A DNA stretch of 48,366 nt, from positions 1 through 48,366 of the forward strand of contig JANYHK010000039.1 in assembly GCA_025359105.1 (NCBI GenBank), written 5' to 3'. This document shows positions 14,577 to 23,265 of this stretch, piece after piece. The translations under genes were made by a program, and so were the position numbers. A model generated the notes under the pieces. It searched no databases. It was not told where the DNA came from and saw only the letters and a program-made list of their open reading frames with translations. The stretch is from Myxococcales bacterium (GTDB lineage Bacteria > Myxococcota_A > Polyangia > Polyangiales > Polyangiaceae). Positions within the stretch are counted from its first letter, which is position 1; each line of letters starts with the position of its first letter.

Positions 14577-15266
14577 TCAGTCAAAATCCTCGATTTTCCA
14601 GAGCCCTCGCTCGCGGACGAGTTGGAGCGTTCCCGCGCCGTACGGCATCGTGGCGCGCTCCCCCGTCTCCTCGATCGCGGCGGTCGGAAGCGCCTGCTTC
14701 AGGGCGCTCAGGACCTGGTCCATCTCTTCCTTGTCGTGCCCCTCCCACGCCGCCTTGAGCTTCGCGGCGTCGAGGCCCTCCTTGTGTCCGTCGGGGACGT
14801 ACCGGAGGACGACGTCGTAGCGCTTTCGCTCGAGCGCGCGCACGAAGCCCTGCACCGCGTGACGCGGCGAGTCCTGGGCGTACAGATCGATGGCGGTCGC
14901 CTCGACGCGCCACGCGCCGCCTTCGAGAACGAGCTGCAGCTCCTGCCCGTTCGGTCCAGTCACCGTCGCCGTAACCACCGGCGGCGCCGTCGGCCGCGTG
15001 AGCGCGCGGCCGATCTCGCGGACCTCGTCGGGGCTGTCCTTCACGAGGCGACGGAACGCCTCGAGCGAGATGCCGCGGCGGGCCTCGTCGCTGAGCATCC
15101 GGTAGGCGTCTTCGGCTCGCCCGTCTTCGAGCGCCTTTGCGTACGCCTTGAGGACGCTCGACGGATCGTCCGCCGGCCGCTGCCCGCCGCTGCACGCGAA
15201 CGTTCCCGAGCTCACCGCGGAGGCGAGGAGCGTGAGCGCGAGGATCGCGGGGCGAAGACGGCGCAT
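14577..15266 (-). CDS. lipoprotein with two NTF2-like/DUF4878-type domains
   Basis: 229 residues from ATG 15266, where the signal sequence begins; the longer frame upstream is not protein-like. A hydrophobic segment ends in GTFAC (Cys25, an imperfect lipobox). Two similar alpha+beta halves follow. The first begins SSVLKAYAKALEDGRAEDAYRMLSD-type residues near 37-57; the second begins HAVQGFVRALERKRYDVVLRYV near 140. This repeated pattern (a helix pair, then a sheet ending in a W-R/K-I/V strand) is that of NTF2-like domains such as DUF4878. The substrate or partner is unknown. Monocistronic by spacing. Confidence 0.75.
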   Translation of the reverse strand: MRRLRPAILALTLLASAVSSGTFACSGGQRPADDPSSVLKAYAKALEDGRAEDAYRMLSDEARRGISLEAFRRLVKDSPDEVREIGRALTRPTAPPVVTATVTGPNGQELQLVLEGGAWRVEATAIDLYAQDSPRHAVQGFVRALERKRYDVVLRYVPDGHKEGLDAAKLKAAWEGHDKEEMDQVLSALKQALPTAAIEETGERATMPYGAGTLQLVRERGLWKIEDFD

Positions 15267-15322
15267 TTCGCGCCGATTCGTACCACGGACCCGCCCCGGA
15301 TCGCCATCGCTTGAGCAGGTGA

Positions 15323-15766
15323 TCAGAACTGGACCTCCGGCGCGCGGAAGAGGGGGTGCGCGTCGTCCACCCCGCGCACGAGCAGATCGATGCCCCACGC
15401 GACGCCGAGGCCGCATGCCGCGCCGATCGCGTCCCACGCGAAATCGCGCCACGACGGCGTTCCGTGGCCGAGCGCGTCCCAGCCCTCCTTCGCGGCGCCG
15501 ACGCCGAGCGTGAGGCCGGCGCCCATCGCGAGCGCGTGCCAGCGCGCGGGGAAGACATGCGGGTGGTTCACCGCGATTACGAACGTCTCGGCGGACAACG
15601 TCGTCGTGACCACGAAGTGCACGAGTTTGTCCCGTCCGAACCAGGGATCGGTGTCCGTCGCGAACGCCGGCCGCGGCGCGGACGCGCTGGCGAGCACGAA
15701 CGCGACGGCCGCGAGGAGCCGCCCGAACGTGGTAGAGCCACGGCGATGCCGTTCGCGACGGGGCAT
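15323..15766 (-). CDS. DUF2279/YfiM-like exported membrane-associated protein
   Basis: 147 residues. A basic N-terminus, a hydrophobic signal (about 15-30) and an AFA cleavage-like site lead to the family core: DKLVHFVVTTTLSAE, then GVGAAKEGWDALGHGTPSWRDFAWDAIGAACGLG. The His and the Lys-Glu...Asp pattern is characteristic of YfiM/DUF2279. The only reasonable start is ATG 15766, which makes its 5' end overlap head-to-head by 21 bp with the divergent hydrolase gene. Function is not established for the family. Confidence 0.8.
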   Translation of the reverse strand: MPRRERHRRGSTTFGRLLAAVAFVLASASAPRPAFATDTDPWFGRDKLVHFVVTTTLSAETFVIAVNHPHVFPARWHALAMGAGLTLGVGAAKEGWDALGHGTPSWRDFAWDAIGAACGLGVAWGIDLLVRGVDDAHPLFRAPEVQF

Positions 15767-16597
15767 GGTGGCGCCCAGATCTACTACGAGACGACCGGGG
15801 AGCGGGGCCCGTGGGTCGTGCTCATCCAGGGACTCGGCCTGTCGTCGCGCTTCTGGTTCACCATCCCGCGCCTCCTGGCCGACGATCCCGACCAGCCGCA
15901 CCGGGTGCTGGTCGTCGACAACCGCGGCACCGGGCGGAGCGATCGCCCGCGGGGCCCGTACCGGATGGGGCACATGGCCGACGACGTCGCCGCGGCGGTT
16001 CGCGCGGCGGGCATCTCCGAGGTGATCGTCTGCGGCATCTCGATGGGCGGGATGGTCGCGCAGGAGGTCGCGCTGCGTCACCCGACGCTCGTGCGCGGGC
16101 TCGTGCTCCTGGCGACGTGGGCCGGCGTTCCGCACGTGCAGCTCCCCACCGCGTCGGCGCTCGCCACGCTCGTGTCGATGCCGTTCCGCGCGGGACGTTC
16201 GCGCGGCCGCGCGCTCCCGCGGTTACTGCTCCCGCGCGCGCACGTGCGTCGCGCGAAGGATCTGATGTCCTCGTGGCCCGCGGCGCTCGCCGCCGAGCCC
16301 AGCGATCCGCGCGCCTTTTTCGCCCAGTTCGCCGCGGCCGCGCTTCACACGACCGGGTTTCGCCTCAAGCAGATCACCTGCCCGACCGTCGTGGTGTGCG
16401 GTGACGAGGACGCGATCATGCGCCTGCGAAACGCGGAGATATTGGCGGCGCGCATTCCCAACGCGCAGCTCGAGATCCTGCCGGGCGTCGCGCACGGGAT
16501 TCCGATGACCGACGAGCGCGCCATCGCGCGCGCGGTCGCGACGATCAGCACTTCCAGCTATGACCCTCGCACCGGCACAAGGGAACGTCGCGCGTGA
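15746..16597 (+). CDS. alpha/beta hydrolase
   Basis: 283 residues, cytosolic, a single alpha/beta-hydrolase domain. The oxyanion region IQGLGLSS is at 28-34, nucleophile elbow GISMGG has Ser99, the acid is probably Asp220 (VCGDEDAI), and the catalytic His is His250 (GVAHGIP). A cap region lies at ~130-205. The N-terminus MPFATGHGGAQIYYE matches the usual start of this family, supporting ATG 15746 despite its 21-bp overlap with the opposite-strand gene. Likely an esterase or lactonase-type hydrolase; substrate unknown. The 3' end overlaps the convergent lipoprotein gene by 53 bp. Confidence 0.9.
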   Translation: MPFATGHGGAQIYYETTGERGPWVVLIQGLGLSSRFWFTIPRLLADDPDQPHRVLVVDNRGTGRSDRPRGPYRMGHMADDVAAAVRAAGISEVIVCGISMGGMVAQEVALRHPTLVRGLVLLATWAGVPHVQLPTASALATLVSMPFRAGRSRGRALPRLLLPRAHVRRAKDLMSSWPAALAAEPSDPRAFFAQFAAAALHTTGFRLKQITCPTVVVCGDEDAIMRLRNAEILAARIPNAQLEILPGVAHGIPMTDERAIARAVATISTSSYDPRTGTRERRA

Positions 16598-17015
16598 AGC
16601 ACGCGCCGGCGCTCGCCGGGAGGCACGTGGACGACTCGAGGTAGCAAGCGGTGCCGGCCTCGACGCCCTCGTCGAGGCAGTCGGGGTACGGATCGTAGCC
16701 CTTGGGGGCCGACGCCTGCTCGCAGCGCCACGTGCCGCTGTCGCAGTGGCACGTGCCGAAGAGGAGATTGGGCGACGGGCAGGCGACGTTCACCTCGCAC
16801 ACGCGGCCGGGGCGCACGCCCGCCGGCGCCGGGCAGCTCGCCACCTGGGCCTGGTCGACGTGGTTACCGGCGCAGAGGCGCGCGGTGCGGGCGATCGAGG
16901 TTTGCTCGACCGCCGGCTGGGAGCTTGCGGCGTCGCTGCTGCAGCCCGTCGTGAGGACGGTGACGCCGGACATCGAGAAGAGAATGAATAAGCGAAGGAG
17001 GCTAATTGGGTGCAT
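16545..17015 (-). CDS. Cys-rich lipoprotein, 156 aa
   Basis: Starts at ATG 17015 and has a signal ending VLTTGC (lipid Cys25). The mature part has about 14 Cys arranged as repeated short loops (for example FGTCHCDSGTWRCEQ and PLCRCEGHSWKC), a pattern seen in small disulphide-rich surface proteins of this group. The similar CHCDSGTWRC and CRCEGHSWKC ends suggest two copies of one knot. The much longer minus-strand frame upstream is only the antisense of lon and is not coding. Its last 53 bp overlap the 3' end of the hydrolase gene on the other strand. Confidence 0.75.
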   Translation of the reverse strand: MHPISLLRLFILFSMSGVTVLTTGCSSDAASSQPAVEQTSIARTARLCAGNHVDQAQVASCPAPAGVRPGRVCEVNVACPSPNLLFGTCHCDSGTWRCEQASAPKGYDPYPDCLDEGVEAGTACYLESSTCLPASAGACFTRDVPLCRCEGHSWKC

Positions 17016-17147
17016 CGTGAGACCGACGGGGAGGGAAAGAGCAACCTCCGGGCCATCGGGCGCCGTCGCGCCAAACCCACGGTTTGTCGACCTACGGAGG
17101 CCCCCGCGGCATGTGCGTAGAGAACGCGCCATGACCTTCCGATCGCG

Positions 17148-19691
17148 GTGGCGCAGGCGACGGCCGGCGTGAGCAGAACGCCACGGAAGAGCACGAAATC
17201 CAGCTCTTCCAGTGGACAAACGAACGAATGTGCCGTCCCGCTCGCGCGTTTCGGGGGCAGCTCCCACCTCCCGAGTGGTATATCCGGGAGCGTGAGCCCC
17301 GAGTCTTCCCGGTCTGGCGAGCGCGAGCAGGAGACACTTCCTATCCTGCCGCTCAGGAACAGCGTCGTCTTCCCGGCGAGCGTCGTCCCTATCAACGTGG
17401 GCCGCGCGCGGAGCGTGCGCCTCGTCGAGGACCTCCTCGGCCAGGATCGCGCCGTCGTCGGCATCGTGAGCCAGAAGGACGCCGACATCGACGAGCCCGG
17501 CTTCGAGGACCTCTACGGCGTCGGCACCGTGGCCCGCGTCGTCAAGGTGATCCGCCTCGGCCCCTCGAACTACTCGGTCGTCCTCCACGGGCTGTCGCGC
17601 CTGAAGGTGAACGGCATCGCGTCGCTCGAGCCGTACATGCGCGCCAACGTGAAGCGCATCCCCGAGGACCTCGAGCGCGACGTCGAGCTCGACGCGATCG
17701 GCGCCGCGCTTCGCGAGTCGACGCGCGAGGTGCTCCAGCTGATGCCGAGCCTCCCGAAGGAGACCGGGCACGTGCTCGACAACGTCCGCGAGGCCGGCGC
17801 GCTGGCAGACCTCATCGCCTCCAACCTGCCGATGGAGCAGGCGAGCGTCGCCGACAAGCAGAAGATCCTGGAGACCTTCGACGCGAAGGCGCGCGTGCGC
17901 CTGGTGGCCGCCATCATCAACAAGCAGCTCGAGATGCTGCGCGTGAAGAAGGAAATCAGCACGATGGTCGCCGACGAAGGGCGATCGCAGCGCGAGCTGA
18001 TCCTGCGCCAGCAGATGCGGAGCATCAAAGAGGAGCTCGGCGAGGGCGGCGACGACGACGAGATCGAGGAGCTCCGCGAGCGCCTCCGCCTCGCGCAGCT
18101 GCCCGAGGACGCGATGAAGATCGCCAAGAAGCAGCTGTCGCGCCTCGCCGGCATGCAGCAGCAGTCGGCGGAGTTCAACGTCACGCGCACCTACCTCGAG
18201 TGGCTGAGCGATCTGCCGTGGAGCAAGACCACGAACGACAAGCTCGACCCCAAGGACTGCCGCCGCTGCCTCGACGAGGACCACTTCGGCCTCGAGAAGG
18301 TGAAAAAGCGCATCGTCGAGTACATGGCGGTGCGCAAGCTCCGCGCCGACAAGAAGGGGCCGATCCTGTGCTTCGTCGGACCGCCCGGCGTCGGAAAGAC
18401 CTCGCTCGGCCGCTCGATCGCGCGCTCGATGGGGCGCCGCTACCACCGCATCGCCCTCGGTGGCGTCCGTGACGAGGCCGAGGTGCGCGGTCACCGGCGC
18501 ACGTACGTCGGCGCGCTGCCGGGACGCATCATCCAGGGCTTGAAGAAGGTCGGCACCCGCAACCCGGTCCTCGTCCTCGACGAGATCGACAAGCTCGGCG
18601 TCGACGTCATGGGCGATCCGGCCGCCGCGCTCCTCGAGGTGCTCGATCCCGCGCAGAACGGCACGTTCCAGGACCACTACATCGACACGCCGTTCGATCT
18701 GTCGAACGTGACGTTCCTGGCCACGGCGAACAACCCCGACACGATCCCGGGGCCGCTCTGGGACCGCCTCGAGGTGATCGAGGTACCGGGCTACACGCGG
18801 ATGGAGAAGAAGAACATCGCGCGCGAGTTCTTGTGCCCCAAGCAGCTCTCGGCGCACGGGCTCACCGACGAGCGTCTCGATTTCACCGACGACGGCATCG
18901 TCGCGCTCATCGAGAGCTACACGCGCGAGGCCGGCGTCCGCGGGCTCGAGCGCGAGATCGGCAGCGTCTGCCGTCACGTCGCGATGCGGCTCGCCGAGGG
19001 CGAGGACGTCCACGTCACCGCCGACGTGGCCACCGTCGAGAAGATCCTTGGCGCGCCGCGCTATCAGCCCGAGCTCGCCGAGCGCACCAGCTCGCCCGGC
19101 GTGGCGACGGGGCTGGCCTGGACGCCGTCGGGCGGCGACGTGCTCTTCATCGAGGCGAGCAAGATGCCAGGCAAGGGCGCGGTGGTCATCACCGGCAACC
19201 TCAAGAGCGTGATGCAGGAGTCGGCGGTGACGGCGGTGTCGTTCGTGCGCAGCAAGGCGGCGCAGCTGCACCTCGACCCCGAGTTCCTGAAGACGATCGA
19301 TCTCCACCTCCACGTCCCCAAGGGCGGCACGCCCAAGGACGGTCCGTCGGCGGGGGTGACGATGTTCACCGCCGTCGCGTCGCTCCTCCTGAACGCGCCG
19401 GTGAAGCGCGAGGTGGCGATGACCGGGGAAATCACGCTGCGCGGCAACGTGCTCCCGGTCGGCGGGATCAAGGAGAAGCTCCTGGCCGCGCACCGAGCGG
19501 GCATCAAGGAGGTCCTCATGCCGTGGCGCAACGAGAAGGATCTAGAGGACATCCCCAAGGACGTCCTCGCCGAGCTGAAGATCCACTTCATCAAGCGGAT
19601 GGACGAGATCCTGCCGCTCGTCCTCGAGGCGCCGGCGCCGTCGGAAGAGCCGCCGAGCATCCCGCCGCCGCAAGCCGCGCCGCCGGTCTGA
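17148..19691 (+). CDS. lon: ATP-dependent protease Lon
   Basis: Up to 847 residues. The LAN substrate-binding domain begins at [13 protein letters not shown] (~64), then comes a coiled-coil region. The AAA+ module has Walker A GPPGVGKT (411-418) and Walker B VLVLDEID (474-481). The C-terminal protease has Ser734 (PKDGPSAG) and Lys775 (GGIKEK), the Lon dyad. It degrades misfolded and regulatory proteins in the cytoplasm. Start is uncertain: codons before ~17290 have poor third-position bias and an unusual Ser/Thr-rich sequence, so GTG 17292 (799 residues) may be the true start. It is followed after 13 bp by the TPR peptidase gene. Confidence 0.97.
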   Translation: MAQATAGVSRTPRKSTKSSSSSGQTNECAVPLARFGGSSHLPSGISGSVSPESSRSGEREQETLPILPLRNSVVFPASVVPINVGRARSVRLVEDLLGQDRAVVGIVSQKDADIDEPGFEDLYGVGTVARVVKVIRLGPSNYSVVLHGLSRLKVNGIASLEPYMRANVKRIPEDLERDVELDAIGAALRESTREVLQLMPSLPKETGHVLDNVREAGALADLIASNLPMEQASVADKQKILETFDAKARVRLVAAIINKQLEMLRVKKEISTMVADEGRSQRELILRQQMRSIKEELGEGGDDDEIEELRERLRLAQLPEDAMKIAKKQLSRLAGMQQQSAEFNVTRTYLEWLSDLPWSKTTNDKLDPKDCRRCLDEDHFGLEKVKKRIVEYMAVRKLRADKKGPILCFVGPPGVGKTSLGRSIARSMGRRYHRIALGGVRDEAEVRGHRRTYVGALPGRIIQGLKKVGTRNPVLVLDEIDKLGVDVMGDPAAALLEVLDPAQNGTFQDHYIDTPFDLSNVTFLATANNPDTIPGPLWDRLEVIEVPGYTRMEKKNIAREFLCPKQLSAHGLTDERLDFTDDGIVALIESYTREAGVRGLEREIGSVCRHVAMRLAEGEDVHVTADVATVEKILGAPRYQPELAERTSSPGVATGLAWTPSGGDVLFIEASKMPGKGAVVITGNLKSVMQESAVTAVSFVRSKAAQLHLDPEFLKTIDLHLHVPKGGTPKDGPSAGVTMFTAVASLLLNAPVKREVAMTGEITLRGNVLPVGGIKEKLLAAHRAGIKEVLMPWRNEKDLEDIPKDVLAELKIHFIKRMDEILPLVLEAPAPSEEPPSIPPPQAAPPV

Positions 19692-19704
19692 GCACACGGA
19701 GAGC

Positions 19705-21993
19705 GTGTTGCGCGCGAGTCGGCCGCAGAAGCTCACCGCCGCGTTCGTCGCCGTGGCGATGGGCGCGGTCGGGTTCTTGCCGCTGTTCGGAGGGCCAGGC
19801 TACGAGCACGCGCTCGCGACGGGCCTCGTCGTGCCGAGCGCCGCCGCGATAGCGGTCGCGCTGGATGGTGTCCGCGAGCGAGCGCGCGCGCCGCTTGCCA
19901 CGCTCGCGCTCGGCCTCGCGACCGGCCTAGGGCTGGCGTTGGTCTCGCTCGCGACCGCGGTCGTGCACGGCCTGCGCGTCGGGATGTGCGATTTCTGGGG
20001 CGGCGTGGCGACGTTCGCGTTGACCGCCGCGATCGGGTGCGCCGCGGGCGGCGCCTGGGGCGCGATCGCCGGGGAGCTCGCGGCGCGCCGTAAGCGGGCC
20101 CGTCTCAAAGCGGTTCTCTTCGCGCTGGGGGGCCCCGTCGCGACCATCGCGCTCGGCGTGTGGCGCTTCTATTCGACGCCGATCGTCTTCGCGTTCGATC
20201 CGTTCGTCGGCTACTTCAGCGGCACCCTCTACGACACCGTGATCGACGCCGGCACGCCGCTCTACACGTACCGCGCGGGTACAGTCGCCGCGCTGGCGGC
20301 GGCGCTCCTCGGCGCGTCGCTCCTCACGCGCGACGGCGCGGCGCTTCGCCGGATCCCTCTCGGCGGCAACCCGGCCGCGATCGCGCGGGCGCTCGCGGCG
20401 GTCGCGCTCGTCGGTGTCGCGCTCGCGATCCTCTTCGCCGGCCACTCTCTCGGCCACTGGCAGTCGAGCGAGTCGATCGCCGAAGCGCTGGGCGGCGCGC
20501 GTGACGGCGCGCGCTGCGCAGTGCGCTTTCCGCTCGGGATGCGCGACGACGAGAGCGCTCTCCTCGTCAAGGACTGCGAGGACGATCTCGCCGCCGTCGA
20601 GACCGCGCTCGGTGGGCGCGGGCCGGCGCGCGTGACGGCGTTCTTCTTCCGCGACGCGGGCGAGAAGAAGCGGCTCATGGGCGCCGCCGACACCTACATC
20701 GCGAAGCCGTGGCGCCGCGAGGTGTACCTGCAAGTGCACGCCTACCCGCACCCGGTGCTCGCGCACGAGCTGGCCCACGTCGTCGCCGGCAGCTTCGCCC
20801 CCGGTCCCTTCCACGTCGCGGGCGACTGGGGCGGCGCGTGGCCGAACCCCGGCCTCATCGAGGGCATCGCCGTCGCGGCGGCGCCCGACGACGACGATCT
20901 CACCGACGAGCAATGGTCGCGCGCGATGATGGATCGCGGGCTCCTCCCTCCCATTCGCGCGGTCTTCGGCGTCGGGTTCCTCGGCGACTCGGCGGCGAAG
21001 AGCTACACGGTGGCCGGCGCCTTCGTCGGCTGGGTGCTCCGGACCCACGGCTCCGCCGCCGTGCGCGCGTGGTACGGCGGCGCAACGCTCGAGTCGGTGA
21101 CCCGCGCGACCTGGGACGAGCTCGACGCGGCGTTTCGCAAGGAGCTTGCAAAGTACACACTGTCGCCGCAGGCAGGGGCCGTCGCCGAGGCCAAGTTCGG
21201 CCGGCCCGGCATCTTCGGCCGCCGCTGCCCGCACGTCGTCGACGCCATCCGGCGCGAGGCCGACGGCTGCCGGGATCAGGGGCAATACGACAAGGCGGTC
21301 GCGACCTACGGGCGGGTCCTCGAGCGCGATCCGCACGACTTCGGCGCGCAGCTCGGCCAGGCGATCACGCGCGTGCGCTTCCGCGACGCGGAGCAGGGCC
21401 GGGTCGCCCTGGCGGCGCTCGCGGCGGACGAGTCGGTGCCGCGCACGGTGCGCGATCGCGCGGAGGACACGCTCGGCGACGTGGAGTACCTCGACGGCCT
21501 CTACGAGGAGGCGGCGGCGCGCTACGAGAGAGTCGCCGCGCGCTCGCTCGACGAGGACTTCGTGCGCAACCTCCTCGTCAAGGCGCTGGCCGCGCGCGAT
21601 CCGGCCGCGCGCTTTGCGGTGCAGGCGCTGCTCCTCGGCGAGCGACGACGCCCGAGCGATCCGTTCGTCGGCGCGTCGGAACTCGGCGCGTGGGGCGCGG
21701 CGACGCACGATCCGCTCGCCGACTACCTCCTCGGCAAGAACCTCACCCAGCACGGGTTCTTCGCGCGCGCGGCCGTTCACCTCGATCGCGCGCTGGCCGC
21801 CGGGGTTCCGCTCGCCGCCGTCGGGCGGGAAGCGCTGCGCCAGCGCGCGGTGTGCGCGTGCGCGCTCGGGGACGCGGCGGCCCTCGCGCGCGTGCGACGG
21901 GACGTCGTCGATCCGGAGGGACCGTTCAAGGGTACCGCCGGCGGGCGCCTGGCGCAGACGGTGGGCCTCCTCGACCGGTGCGGTGCGCGATGA
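19705..21993 (+). CDS. membrane-anchored HExxH metallopeptidase with C-terminal TPRs
   Basis: 762 residues. About six hydrophobic helices occupy residues ~10-250. Residues 335-395 then hold a gluzincin-type site, VLAHELAHVV (H354, E355, H358), with likely third ligand Glu386 in GLIEGIAVAA. After ~520 come TPR-like helical hairpins (DQGQYDKAVATYGRVLERDP, then LYEEAAARYERVAA). The start is GTG 19705 or the adjacent TTG; GGAG lies just upstream. It sits between lon and a ThrE-like exporter, overlapping the latter by ATGA. A membrane protease with protein-binding repeats is a fair description; the substrate is unknown and I know no named family for the whole architecture. Confidence 0.82.
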   Translation: MLRASRPQKLTAAFVAVAMGAVGFLPLFGGPGYEHALATGLVVPSAAAIAVALDGVRERARAPLATLALGLATGLGLALVSLATAVVHGLRVGMCDFWGGVATFALTAAIGCAAGGAWGAIAGELAARRKRARLKAVLFALGGPVATIALGVWRFYSTPIVFAFDPFVGYFSGTLYDTVIDAGTPLYTYRAGTVAALAAALLGASLLTRDGAALRRIPLGGNPAAIARALAAVALVGVALAILFAGHSLGHWQSSESIAEALGGARDGARCAVRFPLGMRDDESALLVKDCEDDLAAVETALGGRGPARVTAFFFRDAGEKKRLMGAADTYIAKPWRREVYLQVHAYPHPVLAHELAHVVAGSFAPGPFHVAGDWGGAWPNPGLIEGIAVAAAPDDDDLTDEQWSRAMMDRGLLPPIRAVFGVGFLGDSAAKSYTVAGAFVGWVLRTHGSAAVRAWYGGATLESVTRATWDELDAAFRKELAKYTLSPQAGAVAEAKFGRPGIFGRRCPHVVDAIRREADGCRDQGQYDKAVATYGRVLERDPHDFGAQLGQAITRVRFRDAEQGRVALAALAADESVPRTVRDRAEDTLGDVEYLDGLYEEAAARYERVAARSLDEDFVRNLLVKALAARDPAARFAVQALLLGERRRPSDPFVGASELGAWGAATHDPLADYLLGKNLTQHGFFARAAVHLDRALAAGVPLAAVGREALRQRAVCACALGDAAALARVRRDVVDPEGPFKGTAGGRLAQTVGLLDRCGAR

Positions 21994-23261
21994 TCACCCC
22001 GGTCCCCACGTCGATGACCCCGGTCCCCACGTCGGCGCGCAGCCTGCTGTCGCCGGAGGAGCTCGCCGACTACATCGTCGAGATCGGCGGCACGCTCGTC
22101 GCCTACGGGTGTTCGTCGTATCGTCTCGAGGAGGTGATCCGCGCGGTGGCCCGCAGCGACGGCTTCGAGGCCGAGGCCTTCGCCATCCCCACCGGCCTCT
22201 TCATCGAGCTGCGGGGCCGCGGCATGACGAGCCCGCTCACCCGGATGGTCCGGGTGAAGGAGTGGGGCGTCGATCTGGACCGGCTCACGCGCGTAGACGA
22301 GATTTTCAACGACGTCGCCGACGACAAGATCACGATCCGGACCGGCCGCGAGCGCCTGCGCGCGCTCAAGCTGGAGCCGGCCCGCTACCCGCTGTTCCTC
22401 AAGTACCTGGCGACGGCGATGGCGTCGGCGGCGGCGGCCGTCTTCTTCCGCGGTCGCCCCGGCGAGGTCGCGATGGCGGGGGCGATCGGCCTCTTCGTGG
22501 CGCTCCTCGGGCAGCTCCTCGCGAAGAACCCGTCGGGGCGCTTCCTGGTGGAGCTGCTGGGCGGGTTCGCCGCGGCGACGGCGGCGTGGATCGTGACGCG
22601 GCTCCAGCCCAACCTGTCGCGCGAGGTCCTCGTCCTGTCGGGCATCATCACGCTCATCCCGGGGATGACGCTCACGACGGGCCTCGCCGAGCTCGCGCGC
22701 AAGAACCTCGTCTCCGGCAGCGCGCGCCTGATGGAGGCGTTCGCGGCGTTCCTGCTCATCATCTTCGGCATCGCGCTCGCCCTCGGCATCGAGCGGGTCT
22801 CGGCAGGGAAGCTCCCCGACGCCCACGCGCGTGCGGGCATGCCCTTCGAACTGCAAATCCTCGCGGTCTTCGGAGCTGCGATCGCCTTCGCCGTGCTCTT
22901 CAACGTGCCCAAGCGCTACCTGTGGTCGGCGATCGTGTCGGCGGGCATCGGCTGGATCACGGCCGGCTTCGGCACGCGCTACCTGCCCGGGCAGCTCGCC
23001 GCCTTCGGTGCGGCGCTCGCGGTCTGCGTCTTCTCGAACCTCGCCGCGCGCATCACGCAGCGTCCGGCGCAGCTCTTCCAGCTCCCGGGGATGACGCTCC
23101 TCGTCCCGGGGAGCTTCGGCTTCCTGAGCCTGGAGGCGTTCCTGCGCGGCGAGCTCGCCGGCGGCGCGACGAAGGCGTTCGAGATGCTCCTCATCGCCGG
23201 CGGCCTCGTCGCCGGGATTCTCATGGCCAACGTGCTGCTCCCGGCGAAGAAGCTTCTCTGA
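21990..23261 (+). CDS. threonine/serine exporter (ThrE family)
   Basis: 423 residues, fused form. The N-terminal ThrE half has the amphipathic region LSPEELADYIVEIGGTLVAYGCSSYRLEE and a soluble segment before the first helices at ~135. About ten hydrophobic helices follow, ending with the ThrE C-half pattern LFQLPGMTLLVPGSFGF near 365-380. The family exports L-threonine and L-serine using the proton gradient across the inner membrane. The start ATG overlaps the upstream stop (ATGA). A second in-frame ATG at 22014 follows an 18-nt repeat that duplicates TPVPTS, so either may be used. Confidence 0.9.
   Translation: MITPVPTSMTPVPTSARSLLSPEELADYIVEIGGTLVAYGCSSYRLEEVIRAVARSDGFEAEAFAIPTGLFIELRGRGMTSPLTRMVRVKEWGVDLDRLTRVDEIFNDVADDKITIRTGRERLRALKLEPARYPLFLKYLATAMASAAAAVFFRGRPGEVAMAGAIGLFVALLGQLLAKNPSGRFLVELLGGFAAATAAWIVTRLQPNLSREVLVLSGIITLIPGMTLTTGLAELARKNLVSGSARLMEAFAAFLLIIFGIALALGIERVSAGKLPDAHARAGMPFELQILAVFGAAIAFAVLFNVPKRYLWSAIVSAGIGWITAGFGTRYLPGQLAAFGAALAVCVFSNLAARITQRPAQLFQLPGMTLLVPGSFGFLSLEAFLRGELAGGATKAFEMLLIAGGLVAGILMANVLLPAKKLL
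21996..22034 (+). repeat. 18-nt direct repeat flanking an alternative start of the ThrE-like gene
   Basis: ACCCCGGTCCCCACGTCG occurs at 21996-22013 and again at 22017-22034, separated only by ATG, so the repeat period is 21 nt. It encodes TPVPTS-M-TPVPTS at the N-terminus. The copies are identical, which suggests a recent slippage duplication. Confidence 0.9.
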
Positions 23262-23265
23262 CGCG

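Noticed and set aside
17016-19493. Very long minus-strand open frame extending upstream of the 16545-17015 lipoprotein gene
   Set aside because: It is the exact antisense of the lon gene, which has complete catalytic motifs; the translated product is low-complexity and typical of antisense frames in GC-rich DNA.
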